Below, piece after piece: positions 1-8,648 of a stretch of 64,000 bases of DNA; the first letter of the stretch is position 1; each line of letters opens with the position of its first letter. The position numbers were made by a program, and so were the translations under genes. This stretch comes from Flammula alnicola (taxonomy: Eukaryota > Basidiomycota > Agaricomycetes > Agaricales > Strophariaceae), in assembly GCA_015499995.1 (NCBI GenBank), contig JADNRV010000166.1, positions 47,154 to 111,153 on the forward strand, read 5' to 3'. The notes below the pieces were generated by a model that was not told the DNA's origin, ran no database searches, and saw nothing but the letters and a program-made list of their open reading frames with translations.

Positions 1-198
1 AGCCCATTGTCGGCTGCTCCTCGACCCCTGGCAACTTACCCTTACCCTTACCCTCCTCTTCCGCCCATCCGCACATTCTACCCCTTTCCTGTAGCAACTG
101 ACCTTCCTCCGGCCCTTGCACCTCGTGATGACCCTACTCCAGACATTTTGGGAGGAGTAATACCCATAGTTGATGGTCTCATTGCGAACCTAAAGTAA
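1..198 (+). CDS. Possible last exon of a proline-rich protein (partial at left edge)
   Basis: An open frame enters from the left edge and ends with a stop at 196-198. The readable part is about 65 residues, rich in Pro and Tyr (PYPYPPLPPI), and ends in a hydrophobic stretch around GGVIPIVDGLIANL. No domain is recognised. The composition recalls the tail of a secreted or wall-associated fungal protein, but that is a guess. There is no ATG near the edge, so the start lies outside the window or in an upstream exon. It could be a chance open frame. Confidence 0.3.
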   Translation, partial: SPLSAAPRPLATYPYPYPPLPPIRTFYPFPVATDLPPALAPRDDPTPDILGGVIPIVDGLIANLK

Positions 199-644
199 GG
201 TTGGTATCGCCTCGCCCATGACTATGATGGATATATTATACACTCGTTCAAAGACTATCAAGTAGCGCACAATTACCTGTTTCAACCGTAGATGATGATA
301 AATCTAATTTGTTATCAGTCTTATGGTAATGTCAGGTTCTGCAAGTTCATCACTAAGTAATACTAGGGAGCATAGAGAATGGGCGAGGATTCGGAGATGT
401 ACAGGATTCGGGATACAGTGCGCGGGAAAGATAGAGGGGAGTTATCTTGACCAAAATGGTATGACAGACGTCAAGTCAAACGGATGTCTCGCGGTGGTAT
501 AATCGTACTTCACTCTGTGGCTAGATTCCCGGTACAGTATTCGAGTTCGAGGACTGAGGAATAACCGTGATAGCGACTTTTGAGATTTCGCCGAAACCAA
601 ACCCACGGTCCAAATTTAGACATGTGGCACGTGATGATAAACAA
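199..644. other. Gene-less stretch
   Basis: I see no convincing coding frame, promoter or RNA gene here. Composition is ordinary up to the abrupt start of the AT-rich tract at about 645. Confidence 0.5.
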
Positions 645-648
645 CAGC

Positions 649-692
649 CTTCTTTTTATTCTTATTTTTAGTATAAGAATAAAAATAAGAAG
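649..692. repeat. AT-rich inverted repeat
   Basis: The two halves of this 44-nt stretch are imperfect reverse complements (CTTCTTTTTATTCTTATTTT against ATAAGAATAAAAATAAGAAG). It could fold as a hairpin inside the AT tract. Confidence 0.75.
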
Positions 693-838
693 GGCATAGG
701 CTTATTTTTATCCTTTGCTTTTGACTGTGTCAAATAGACAAAGGCAAAAGTAAGAATAAAACATAAGAACAAAGGAAAAGCAAAGGTACATCTATCTTTA
801 AAAATAAGAATAAAAATGAGGGGAGGTAAGAATAAGAA

Positions 839-861
839 CCTAACCCCCTCAGGGGGTTAGG
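839..861. repeat. Perfect GC hairpin
   Basis: CCTAACCCCC (839-848) and GGGGGTTAGG (852-861) are exact reverse complements around a 3-nt loop. It is an isolated GC cluster in very AT-rich DNA. It resembles the GC clusters of fungal mitochondrial spacers; the TTAGG ends recall telomere repeats only superficially. Confidence 0.8.
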
Positions 862-1025
862 CTGCAGTTTAAAAAAAAAATTTGCTTTGTTTTTTTTTAT
901 TCTTATTTTTATCCTTTGCTTTTGACTGTATTTAATTGAGAGTTAAGTTGATGTTTATCCGATAGTAACTTGTTGGAAGCTGCTAATTGTTTTTTAACTT
1001 CTTTTAGATCTTCTAAATTAAATTT

Positions 1026-1097
1026 TGCCTTATTTTTTATTCTTATTTTTAGACTACTTTTGCTCTTTTTACAGAGGTTCAAATCCTCTTAAGGCCT
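1026..1097 (+). pseudogene. tRNA-like 72-nt segment with intact T arm and acceptor ends
   Basis: The T arm is textbook: stem AGAGG (1073-1077), loop TTCAAAT (1078-1084), stem CCTCT (1085-1089). It is followed by TAAGGCC (1090-1096), which pairs in 6 of 7 positions with TGCCTTA at 1026-1032. The end-to-end length is that of a tRNA. The D and anticodon arms are not convincing, because the interior is TTTTTATTCTTATTTTT repeat sequence. It is best read as a degenerate, perhaps mitochondrial, tRNA copy. Confidence 0.45.
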
Positions 1098-1369
1098 AAA
1101 AATTTTACTTCCCTTTCTTATTTTTATTCTACTTTTGCCTTTCTTATTATAAATATAAGAATAAAAAGATTCAATTTGGACATGCGCTCCTTCCGCTTTC
1201 AAACGACGCACAGTCGCATTCCTTTCCCTCTCACCGCGCCACGGCATGCCCAACTTTGTCCACTTGTACCCTGCTCACCGCGCCATAGTCTGCAGAACTC
1301 GCCACTTACCCTTCAAAACTCGCCAGCGGCGAACACTCATGCGGAGTCCGGACCTTAGTTGGATTATAG

Positions 1370-2300
1370 TCCTGAGGTTGGACATGGCGGGGCTTTGGTA
1401 GTGGTTGCCACTGGTTGGAACCTTGCAAGTCGGCTCCATGGTGTCTCCACGCCCACGCCCACGCTCATGGATGTCCTCGCTAATTGTCGAATTGTCATGA
1501 TTTCGGCGAAAAGTGCCTTTGTCACACAGAACCAAGCACGAGATTGCTTTGTCCTTTCTTTCCTTTTGTTTCCTTCTTTTCCCATAACCACGACATGATT
1601 CTCCGTCTTTGAAAGCACTTCACCCTTCTCTGACCAGAACGTTGTGCGTTCGATGACATTGCGTTCATCGGTATCTGCACATGGTCATGGATTGCTGGTG
1701 CCGTGCGATTTTGGGAGACAATCCCATTCAAGCGATGTAGCTAACCGCAATCGCTGGTTAGACCTCCAGCAGTGCGTATTTGTGGCTTTACACCCTGTGA
1801 TGCGGTCACTCACATCTGATTTAGAGCAAGAACGCGGACGAGTACAAAGACGAGTGGCTCACCTCGTCCTCGGTGCGTTCAATGCTTTTCACTTCACTTT
1901 TTACATTTGCCCTTCTTCGTTGTGAGCGTCATTCGTCTGCTCCATGACGTCAATTCCGCCAGTTCCCCTGTCCTGGCTCTTCTCTGTTCGTCTTTTTATC
2001 AAAGCGCATCAGGTGGCCTTCCTCTTATCCTCGTCCGCTTCCCTTACTTCTCGTTCACCACTGCCATCGAACCTCTCCGAATTCGCAGCACCTTGTCCAA
2101 CCCCCCTTCCACCGGGACTCTTCATGGTCAAAAAGCACCTCGCGCGTTTGCGTTTAGCTTTCCTTCGTGCTTATATGCGTGTCCATGATCCCGGCCATCT
2201 ATGGGAGAGTGGGGCTGGACTGAATAGTAGATTGAATGTCCTTGAGGTTCTTCAACTGCGCAGCCAATTTCTTCTTTCTCCCGACTCCCCTCTGCTGATT
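1370..2300. repeat. Dispersed repeat, copy 1
   Basis: Two blocks here recur downstream. One, CTTGCAAGTCGGCTCCATG with CTCCACGCCCACG, reappears near 4780-4830. The other, about 2005-2290, reappears with moderate divergence at about 4862-5155, and more weakly at about 6225-6390. Shared landmarks are CTTACTTCTCGTTCACCACT, GAATTCGCAGCACC, GGGACTCTTCA and TTCTTCAACTGCGCAGC. No long open frame is conserved among the copies, so this looks like a decayed repeat. About 2300-2817 holds nothing I can name. Confidence 0.6.
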
Positions 2301-2817
2301 ATCTTGATGACCTGTGATCTGCTCGACGTTATGTTGGCGTCGTCAAAGTTGCGCTTCCTTGTCTTATGCGATATGTTTGTGCTATGATCCCCGTCGATCT
2401 CGTTCGCAGAATTTGAGCGATTGTATGATGCTTTCCGATCTTCATTCATCGCTATTTTTTAAAATTATAGGCTGGAATGAAGACCGAGATAAATTCACCG
2501 GTGTATGTATTGTAGTCTGATCTTATATGTCTACGTTTCTTTTATCCACCGATGCGGTAGACTACTGACAATTTTCTGGGAATGCAAGGGAAGGTGTCGG
2601 GGCTGCGTCGTGCTCACTCGCATGCTCCTAGACAGCCATGTTAATTTAACATTCAAATCTAATTTGACATATGGCATCAGTGGCAGGATTCACAATGGCG
2701 AAAGCTTTGACCTAGTAGATCATAGTATAGATACGCGTAAAAGCAAAGTAACTGGATACACTGGAACTGTGGAGACAGGCATCTCGTAGCAAGAGAACGC
2801 CTAAAGAAAATGTGAAA

Positions 2818-3876
2818 TCACCATGGAATTTTACTTCCATCCACATTAATAAACTCTCCGCTATCCTTCTCCCTTGTAGAGTCCTCGATAATGTTGACCA
2901 GTGCAGTAGCGGCTACTGCGGGAGTAACTTGCATCACATCCTGAATAGGGGCAAGCGTACCAGTCGTGTCAAGGACGCGATTTTCTTTTGCTAAGGGCCA
3001 AATGTGCTGAGCCTTCGGTTCATTACCAATACGACATACGTACCCATATCGGTGTCGACAATGCCAGGGGCGAGTGGGAAGCAGGCTAAGAGGAGGGCTT
3101 ATTATGACCTCGAAATATTCGAAAGTGGGTGGACTCACTAAGCCACTCGTTCTCAAAGTGGATCTTTCTGGATAGCCAATTGAGCCCTGCCTTGCTGACA
3201 CCATAGGCGATGTAGCCCGCAGGAAGGTTTATGTAGGCAGTGAGGCTTGCTGCTCCGGAAGTTATGGGGACAAACTTCGGAGATGCGCTTGCTCTCAAGA
3301 GATCATATACTGCCTGGAAGAGAATGAGCACGGCTGTAACGTTGACCTAAGTTATAAAATGTTAATTCCGCGGCGGTAACATTTCTAGCATTTTATTTTG
3401 GTTGCTTACCTCGAAATGCTCTCGGAATATCTCTATGGGGTCTCCGCCGCCGATCCCAAGTAATTCGAAATTCCTGTTTAACATAATGCGTGAGCTATAG
3501 TAGGAATATATCTAGAGGCGGATTAAAGCCATACCTGCATTCGCTAAGACGACGTCAACATGTCCATACTTCTCTTTGATCTCCTTCGCAAGAGCTTGGT
3601 TGCCTGCTACATCTCCGGCGACGAAGTTGAGGACTTCGACCTTTGCAGGGTAGTTGGACGCGAGTTCCTTCAGAGAAATCGCTTTCGATGGATCGCGGAC
3701 ACCGGCAAAGACGATTGCTTCTGGATGCTTGGACACAAGCTCGTTCACGATGGCGAAACCTTTAATGTCAAAATGAAGACGATTAGGACACCTTAGCGGA
3801 GAGAGAGAGAAGAGACAGGCTACTTGCCCACACCACGGTTAGCGCCTGTAATCAAGTACACTTTGGATGGAGACAT
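2818..3876 (-). CDS. Classical short-chain dehydrogenase/reductase, multi-exon
   Basis: Reading leftwards from ATG at 3876, exon 1 encodes MSPSKVYLITGANRGVG, the Rossmann Gly-rich start of an SDR. Later exons carry VFAGVRDP, DVVLANAG (NAG motif), GDPIEIFREHFEVNVTAV, the catalytic AYGVSK (YxxxK), PLAPGIVDTDMG and the terminal GEFINVDGSKIPW, then TGA at 2820-2818. This order matches the small NAD(P)-dependent fungal SDRs that include norsolorinic-acid-ketoreductase-like proteins; the substrate is unknown. About six exons with 45-70 nt introns. One oddity: no GT..AG pair joins exon 1 to exon 2 while keeping GxxxGxG in frame. Either a poor alternative splice removes two residues or there is an indel. 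Everything downstream looks intact. Confidence 0.8.
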
Positions 3877-3879
3877 GTA

Positions 3880-4229
3880 GCTGAAGTTGTTGCACGCTGA
3901 ATGTTTGCAGGAAAGGTGAACAATGTTTCACCAATCCACGCGAATGTGGTCTTTAAAGTATGGATCCAATCCACTGTAAGCATGTCAGGATGGAGGCAAA
4001 TTCCGATTGTCTTTGTAGAGATTTGTCGGCGGTGTACATGGACGATGCTTAGACTGCTTTGGCAGTCGCGTTCCCAAGGGTAATTCTTTCAAATCATATG
4101 GCATTACAAATCAATACAAATATAACGTAAGAATAGTTAGCTAAGTCATATTTGGATTAACAATCGCTTTGCAATCACCAGACCGGTGCCTCAGGTAAAT
4201 GTTGTCCCATTTACTGTGCATGGCGAAGA
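3880..4229. other. Gene-less stretch upstream of the SDR
   Basis: No coding frame recognised. It presumably holds the SDR promoter on the minus strand (5' of 3876) and then enters the duplicated block that starts near 4230. Confidence 0.4.
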
Positions 4230-4560
4230 ATCCACTTAGATAGCCTTGGACAGCATCGGAATGAGGGTTTGTGATTGACGACCATGGTCAGTAAGTAATC
4301 CGCTGATGCAATGTTGAAGACGTAATACCAGCTATGTACTTAGCAGTCGAAATTATTATGAACACGATTTTGACCATTGATTGCGATAACTTGAAGTATT
4401 CCAACATCCTCTTCACGAGCAAGTACATATATTTCCTGAGTATCAGATACTGGCATTGCCCCTTCCCGCAGATACATTGCGACGGTCGACCTTGATGCCC
4501 CCATTACACACCGGACAGTGTACATGCTGATGCCAATAGAACTCCACAAAATCGTCTAAT
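4230..4560 (-). pseudogene. Broken CxxC zinc-finger gene fragment, copy 1
   Basis: On the minus strand the sequence reads TELDDFVEFYWHQ, then a short Cys pair (HCPVCNGGIKVDRRN), then DTQEIYVLAREEDVG. A second copy at about 5163-5471 reads the same way. C-x2-C followed by an IxLDxR-like segment recalls the CxxC zinc-finger proteins found near KDZ-type transposases in Agaricomycetes. That is inference from a short motif. This copy has an insertion after the Cys pair and the finger frame is interrupted. No start codon or full-length protein is present. Confidence 0.4.
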
Positions 4561-4610
4561 TCAGTCTTGTTACACACTCGTCGCGCTGTTCTCAGGTCGC
4601 ACTTTTTTGG

Positions 4611-4725
4611 TACTTTTCTCTATATAATACCTCGCAAATTGAAAACCAAACGATAACAACATCCAGTCAATCCACACTTGGGAGTAGTCATATGTACCAC
4701 GACAATAGAGTAAGTACTATACCAC
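4611..4725 (+). repeat. Promoter-like block, left member of an inverted pair
   Basis: About 115 nt with TATATAATACCTCGCAAATT, ACGATAACAACATC and a TACCACGAC end. The reverse complement of 5480-5600 matches it across its length at roughly 80% by eye. It holds a TATA-like box (near 4621) and reads rightwards, while its partner reads leftwards into the CxxC fragment at 5471. The two look like copies of one core promoter and leader left in opposite orientation. Confidence 0.6.
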
Positions 4726-4769
4726 GACGGCCACCACTTCCACAACGAGTGGCAGCAAATCGACTCGCA

Positions 4770-5160
4770 TTGGGCGGGTTTCTTGCAAGTCGGCTCCATG
4801 ACGTCTCCACGCCCACGGATGTCCTCGCTGATTGTTGGATACCGAGTACTTAAGCTTTAGCTTTATATCCCCCTTCCTCTTATCCTTCAAGTTGTCCGCT
4901 TCCCTTACTTCTCGTTCACCACTGCCACCGGACCTCGCCGAATTCGCAGCACCTCGTCCAATCCCCCTCCACCGGGACTCTTCAAGGTCAAAAGCACCTC
5001 GCACGTTTGTTTTTAGCTTTTCTTCATGCTTATATCCGTGGCAATGGACCCGGCTATATGGGAGAGTTGGCTGGACGGATCAGTAAGGCGAAAATCCTCG
5101 AGGTTCTTCAACTGCGCAGCTAATTTTTTGTTTCTCCCTACTCCCTTCTCTTGATCCTCC
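4770..5160. repeat. Dispersed repeat, copy 2
   Basis: This matches the repeat at 1370-2300. It includes the CTTGCAAGTCGGCTCCATG start, the CTTACTTCTCGTTCACCACT block and the TTCTTCAACTGCGCAGC end, but it is shortened between them. It sits inside the inverted promoter-like pair (4611-4725 and 5480-5600), which suggests insertion into, or rearrangement with, that locus. Confidence 0.65.
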
Positions 5161-5162
5161 CT

Positions 5163-5471
5163 TGACAGCATCATAAGTATTATCATTGAGGCTTTGTGAT
5201 TGACGACGATGGTAAGTAATCCGCTCATGCAATGGTGAAGACGTGATAACAGCTACGTATGAAGATTAGAGTACGATTTGACCATTGATTGCAATATTGC
5301 AATATCCTCTTCACGAGCAAGGACATATGTTTCCTGAGTATCAGACACATTACGACGGTCGAGCTTGATGCTTCCATCGCAACCCCGACAGTGTGCACGC
5401 TGATACCAATAGAACTCCACATAGTCGTCTAATTCAGTCTTTACCAACCCAGTTCCCTGATTTTCTGCCAT
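5163..5471 (-). pseudogene. CxxC zinc-finger gene fragment, copy 2
   Basis: From ATG at 5471 the minus strand encodes MAENQGTGLVKTELDDYVEF, then WYQRAHCRGCDGSIKLDRRN and DTQETYVLAREEDIAILQ. It stays open for 72 codons and then ends. The Cys-x2-Cys with IKLDRR resembles the CxxC finger of Agaricomycete transposon-associated proteins (inference). The promoter-like block at 5480-5600 lies directly upstream in the right orientation. Without further zinc ligands or a long protein it is most likely a truncated copy. It shares most of its sequence with 4230-4560. Confidence 0.45.
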
Positions 5472-5479
5472 TCTTTGTA

Positions 5480-5600
5480 GAAGTGGTAGTATTTAATCTA
5501 TCGTCGTGGTATATATGCCTACTCCTAAGTGGGGATTTACTAGATGTTGTTATCGTTTTCCAGCTTTAAATTTGCGAGGCATTGTATAGAGATAAGTACA
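5480..5600 (-). repeat. Promoter-like block, right member of an inverted pair
   Basis: This is the reverse complement of the block at 4611-4725: CTATACAATGCCTCGCAAAT, ACGATAACAACATC, TACCACGACGATAGA. On the minus strand it ends shortly before ATG 5471, so it may be the ancestral promoter and leader of the CxxC gene. Confidence 0.6.
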
Positions 5601-5854
5601 ATCTGAGAAGTTGAGGGACGGAGATTCAGGACTGGGAAACTCATGTCAATGACAGTGATTCGAATTCGTAGTTGCCGGAGGATTCGGTCTCGGAGGCACG
5701 AAGTGTGAGTAATCGATTCCTCATTCTTGCGTATACTCATCAGCACGTCAAAGTTCAAACAGCTCCTGTGCCTAGTCTCCGTCTCCCACCCCCTCCCTCG
5801 ACCTCGTGTCTTCCCTTCCACAAGGCCTGCCATTGCCCGGGTGCGTTACGAATA

Positions 5855-5892
5855 AGTAAGGAAGTAGATAAGTAAGTAAGTAAAGTAAGTAA
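5855..5892. repeat. AAGT tetranucleotide microsatellite
   Basis: Imperfect run of (A/T)AAGT units: AAGTAAGGAAGTAGATAAGTAAGTAAGTAAAGTAAGT in register. It is the clearest simple repeat in an otherwise plain stretch. Confidence 0.8.
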
Positions 5893-6099
5893 TCGCAATC
5901 GACAGTGGCCACAGGCCATCTATCATGCTCTACTCGAGTAGTCGAATAGTACATGCCCAGTCGGATCGATCGACCGTGGGGTACACGGGGTACATAGGTA
6001 CTCCGAGTCGGGGATCTCCAGCTGTACATGTCAATTGTCAATGTGAAGCAGCTCCCTACATAGGATATCAATGATCATCATATGAAATGAAATGAAATT

Positions 6100-6400
6100 A
6101 ACGATTCCTTTATCTCTTCTTTTTGAATCCCCCGGTGCGTCGCATCTCAGACCCACACCACAACCTCATCCCGTAGATCATTCTTCTCTCTTCCATTTCA
6201 TGAGCTGTCGATCCCGTTGGGTGGCCTTTTCTTGCCTTCTTTTCTCAGACGTCGCACCACGACTTAGTCCTGGTCCAAACCACCTTTGACCGGGGGTACC
6301 TGGGGACTCTTCACGGTGAAATTATATACCCTAGCACTTTTTCTTTAGCTTTCCTTGAATGCTTTGATGTGCCTTGCCATAGTCTCGGGGTGTTTTTTAT
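6100..6400. repeat. Dispersed repeat, diverged copy 3
   Basis: It keeps GTGGCCTT, CGCACCACGACTTAGTCC, CACCTTTGACCGGG, GACTCTTCACGGT and TTTAGCTTTCCTTGAATGCTT in the same order as copies 1 and 2. It is the most diverged of the three. 6400-6880 shows no recognisable gene. Confidence 0.5.
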
Positions 6401-6883
6401 AGGGCAGACGGCGTGTAATTAAAATTCGGACCATTGGGTGGGTGTCAGATGTGAGGTTAGGAGGCTGCTCGGATTTCTGACATGGATTCTGTTCATCCTT
6501 CTTTCTTCTCTGTTCTCCGTCTCTTGATGAATAGATGACATATGATCTCTGTAATCATTGGCGGAGTCTCCGTTGCATTGCTGTGTTCGTTCATGTGCTA
6601 CCACGCCATATGGGCTGCTGAAAATAGGCATAACATAACTTCATCTGCCTATCCCACACTGGTCTTGTTCGGTGGAGCAAGTGTTTCGCGGATCACCGCG
6701 AAACTTCGAACATCGACCACGCCTTCAAAAATGGAACAGCATCCGGGTCCCCGATGATTTGAAGACCTCGCACGGTACACTCTTCGATAGCTTCTAGCGT
6801 GTCCTCCCTTCGAGGCGACGTCATACACATATGTACCTTTCGTTGTTATTTTTGTTCCACCTATAACTCCGCGAACCTTCGTT

Positions 6884-6893
6884 GGTATAAAAG
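6884..6893 (+). promoter_or_regulatory. TATA box for the LPTGI-repeat gene
   Basis: GGTATAAAAGCC is a strong TATA box about 260 nt upstream of ATG 7147. The distance suggests a long leader, possibly with a 5'UTR intron (a candidate GTGAGC donor follows CACCAG near 6940). Confidence 0.55.
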
Positions 6894-7146
6894 CCGCCAT
6901 TGGCACATCTCAAGTCCACCAACCCCCAGCGGTCTTCACCAGGTGAGCCAATCACGCCTTGTACTTTATCTATCTCCTGGAAGTTCGTACTGACGGCCTC
7001 CCCCAAGAGTCCGAATTGCATACGCGCTAACTCGCCTCATTCATTAACACCAAGCACGTTTTACTCATGTGCGTGTACCTTGTTATTTTATGCGCCGTTG
7101 CGTTTTATTGACACCCCGCCCCTTCGTCGCAGTCTCCACTGTCCAA

Positions 7147-7437
7147 ATGAATTTCCTGCTTTCCATTGTGTGCCTCGCCATGACGAGCGTCTCCGTCCTC
7201 GGCTCTCCGGTCCCTATTGAAGGCGTTGAACCATTGGCGGCGAGGGAACCGCAACTCCTTCCCACCGGTATCCTTCCCACTGGCATCCTTCCCACTGGCA
7301 TCCTTCCTACTGGTATCCTTCCTACTGGTATCCTTCCCACCGGTATCCTCCCTACGGGTATCCTTCCCACTGGTATCCTCCCCACCGGTATCCTTCCCAC
7401 TGGTATCCTTCCTACTGGTTTACCCCTAGGTCTCTAG
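7147..7437 (+). CDS. Secreted LPTGI pentapeptide-repeat protein
   Basis: 96 codons. The start at 7147 is chosen over the upstream ATG at 7069 because it begins a clean signal peptide (MNFLLSIVCLAMTSVSVLG, likely cleaved before SPVPIEG). The next part is PVPIEGVEPLAAREPQL, then eleven perfect pentapeptides LPTGI (the last is LPTGL), ending PLGL. There are no cysteines after the leader and no dibasic sites between repeats, so it is not a classical Kex2-cut repeat pheromone precursor. Pro-Thr-Gly repeats could form an extended wall or matrix segment. Family and function are unknown. LPTG resembles the bacterial sortase motif by chance only, as there is no charged tail or membrane segment. Confidence 0.7.
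   Translation: MNFLLSIVCLAMTSVSVLGSPVPIEGVEPLAAREPQLLPTGILPTGILPTGILPTGILPTGILPTGILPTGILPTGILPTGILPTGILPTGLPLGL
7258..7422 (+). repeat. 15-bp minisatellite, 11 units, coding
   Basis: The unit CTTCCCACTGGTATC is repeated eleven times over exactly 165 bp. The changes fall mostly at codon third positions (CCC/CCT, ACT/ACC, GGT/GGC), so LPTGI stays invariant. That pattern is expected if the peptide is selected. Confidence 0.95.
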
Positions 7438-8199
7438 AAGCCGCCCCCGCAGAACGCGTAGCGTAGAAATTACTCCAATGCCACTGCATTGATCCATTGC
7501 ACTAGGTACCCCGGTGGTGATGTAGAGCTGTACAGTGGTAGTCATCCGAGTTTACATATGGTTATTTTTCAATCTTGATTTGTTGCTGGCTGTCAATGCG
7601 CACTCAAATGAGTAAGATGATTTTTTTGCGAGGACGATACATGGCTCGTATTCTGCTTACTAATTGTGCATTCACTCGTTGGAATTTGTAGTACAGTATC
7701 TGAGAGTCTGCCGTATTTTATTAATCACCGTCTGTTACAAATATAATAAGTGAGTCCAAAGGATATCATCCCCGGTCAAGTAGGGCGTTGGCTAGATTAG
7801 ATAGCTAGATTAGATTTTCATCAGCGGCTGTGCACTTGTGTGCCGGCGCGTTTCCTTTTCCTTGTCCAACCTTTGCCCGCAACACTGTACTGCGCTGCCT
7901 GCTCGACGTGTTGTCCGAGCCCTGCTCCCCAGACCGGTCGAGCGTCAGATTGACCTACGACAACATGGACCTTGCGCGTATGATATCCTTTCTTCCTAGG
8001 ACTATCCCAAGGCCCCTATTGCCAGTGGGAAATCTGTCTGCGCTTGTTGTATACAACCCTTGACAAGAAGAATTCTTAACGTAGGATATTGAATTGTAGT
8101 TTATCATCCAGCATACAAGGTGCCGAAAAATTCATAGTGGTAAAGCCGGAATGACAGGTCAATTCAGCATATGCACGAAAGCTCAAACGTCGGGAACAC
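7438..8199. other. Gene-less stretch between two small genes
   Basis: It contains the 3' flank of the LPTGI gene and the upstream region of the first MPSADGF-family gene. No coding frame is recognised. Confidence 0.4.
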
Positions 8200-8336
8200 G
8201 TATAAGAGCAGGATCGAGTCACCAGCTTTCTTCAGAAAAACACAATCGTCGATTTCTACCTGTGAGTTCCTTAAAGGCACTATTCTTACTATCGATGTAC
8301 TGACGACGTCTACGAAGCACTCAATACACACTAAAA
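8200..8336 (+). promoter_or_regulatory. TATA box and 5'UTR intron of MPSADGF gene 1
   Basis: TATAAGAGC near 8201 is followed by TTTCTTCAGAAAAA and GATTTCTACC. A GTGAGT donor lies at 8262 and an acceptor ACGAAG ends at 8317, about 20 nt before ATG 8337. The same order of TATA, TTTCTTCAGAAAAA, TATTTCTA, GTGAGTTCT intron and short leader precedes the paralogue at 17676. Most of it (lacking a clear TATA) also precedes the broken copy at 23857. An intron of about 55 nt entirely in the leader is therefore a conserved family trait. Confidence 0.7.
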
Positions 8337-8648
8337 ATGCCTTCTGCTGACGGTTTCATCAGGTCCACTGCCGGTGGCCGCTTCGCTGCGACATTCATGA
8401 TCGACGACCTCATGTACAATTTCTCCGGCAGCTTTGCGTCCAGCGTCCCCGAGTTCACATCCAACACAGCCAGTATCACCTACAGCGGTGTGAGGCAGCT
8501 GCACTCGACGAGATCGTTCGAGGGACGCGTTGAGCCAACCAAGGTCGAGCTTAGGCTCGCGAATGGACCGGTTATTGCTGGGGACCTCGATATGCCGCTC
8601 TCTCCTGGAAGCACCGTTTCTGGGAGCGGTGTTTGGATGCAGAACTAG
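8337..8648 (+). CDS. MPSADGF-family small protein 1 (unknown function)
   Basis: Intact, intron-free reading frame of 103 aa starting MPSADGFIRSTAGGRFAATF. It has no signal peptide, no membrane segment and no cysteine. It is rich in short alternating hydrophobic and polar stretches (FMIDDLMYNFSGSF, TKVELRLANGPV) and ends LSPGSTVSGSGVW. This looks like an all-beta single-domain cytosolic protein. I do not recognise the family. Paralogues are at 17676 and 56642, a broken copy at 23857, and 3' fragments at 26361, 31691 and 39640. Residues shared by all intact copies, such as the MPSADG start, NFAS/SFASS, STRSF and VSGxGxW, mark it as a real gene. Transcription probably starts below the TATA box at about 8201. 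Confidence 0.8.
   Translation: MPSADGFIRSTAGGRFAATFMIDDLMYNFSGSFASSVPEFTSNTASITYSGVRQLHSTRSFEGRVEPTKVELRLANGPVIAGDLDMPLSPGSTVSGSGVWMQN

Larger units (their letters stand above)
645..1172. repeat. AT-rich tract of TTATTTTTATTCTTA-type repeats, possibly nuclear mitochondrial DNA
   Basis: Base composition changes abruptly. Variants of TTCTTATTTTTATTC and TCCTTTGCTTTTG recur in both orientations. They build an AT hairpin at 649-692 and flank a GC hairpin at 839-861. A tRNA-like fold lies at 1026-1097. AT-rich spacers with short GC-rich hairpins and tRNA remnants are typical of fungal mitochondrial intergenic DNA, so a nuclear insertion of mitochondrial DNA is the simplest reading. No mitochondrial protein gene is visible. 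An unrelated AT-rich satellite is the alternative. Confidence 0.5.

Noticed and set aside
839..861. Telomere-like repeat
   Set aside because: Only one CCTAACCCCC/GGGGGTTAGG pair, as an inverted repeat, not a tandem TTAGGG array.
7217..7429. Alternative frame through the minisatellite (FPLVSFPPVS type)
   Set aside because: It is a shadow of the LPTGI frame; only the LPTGI frame has a signal peptide and silent third-position variation.
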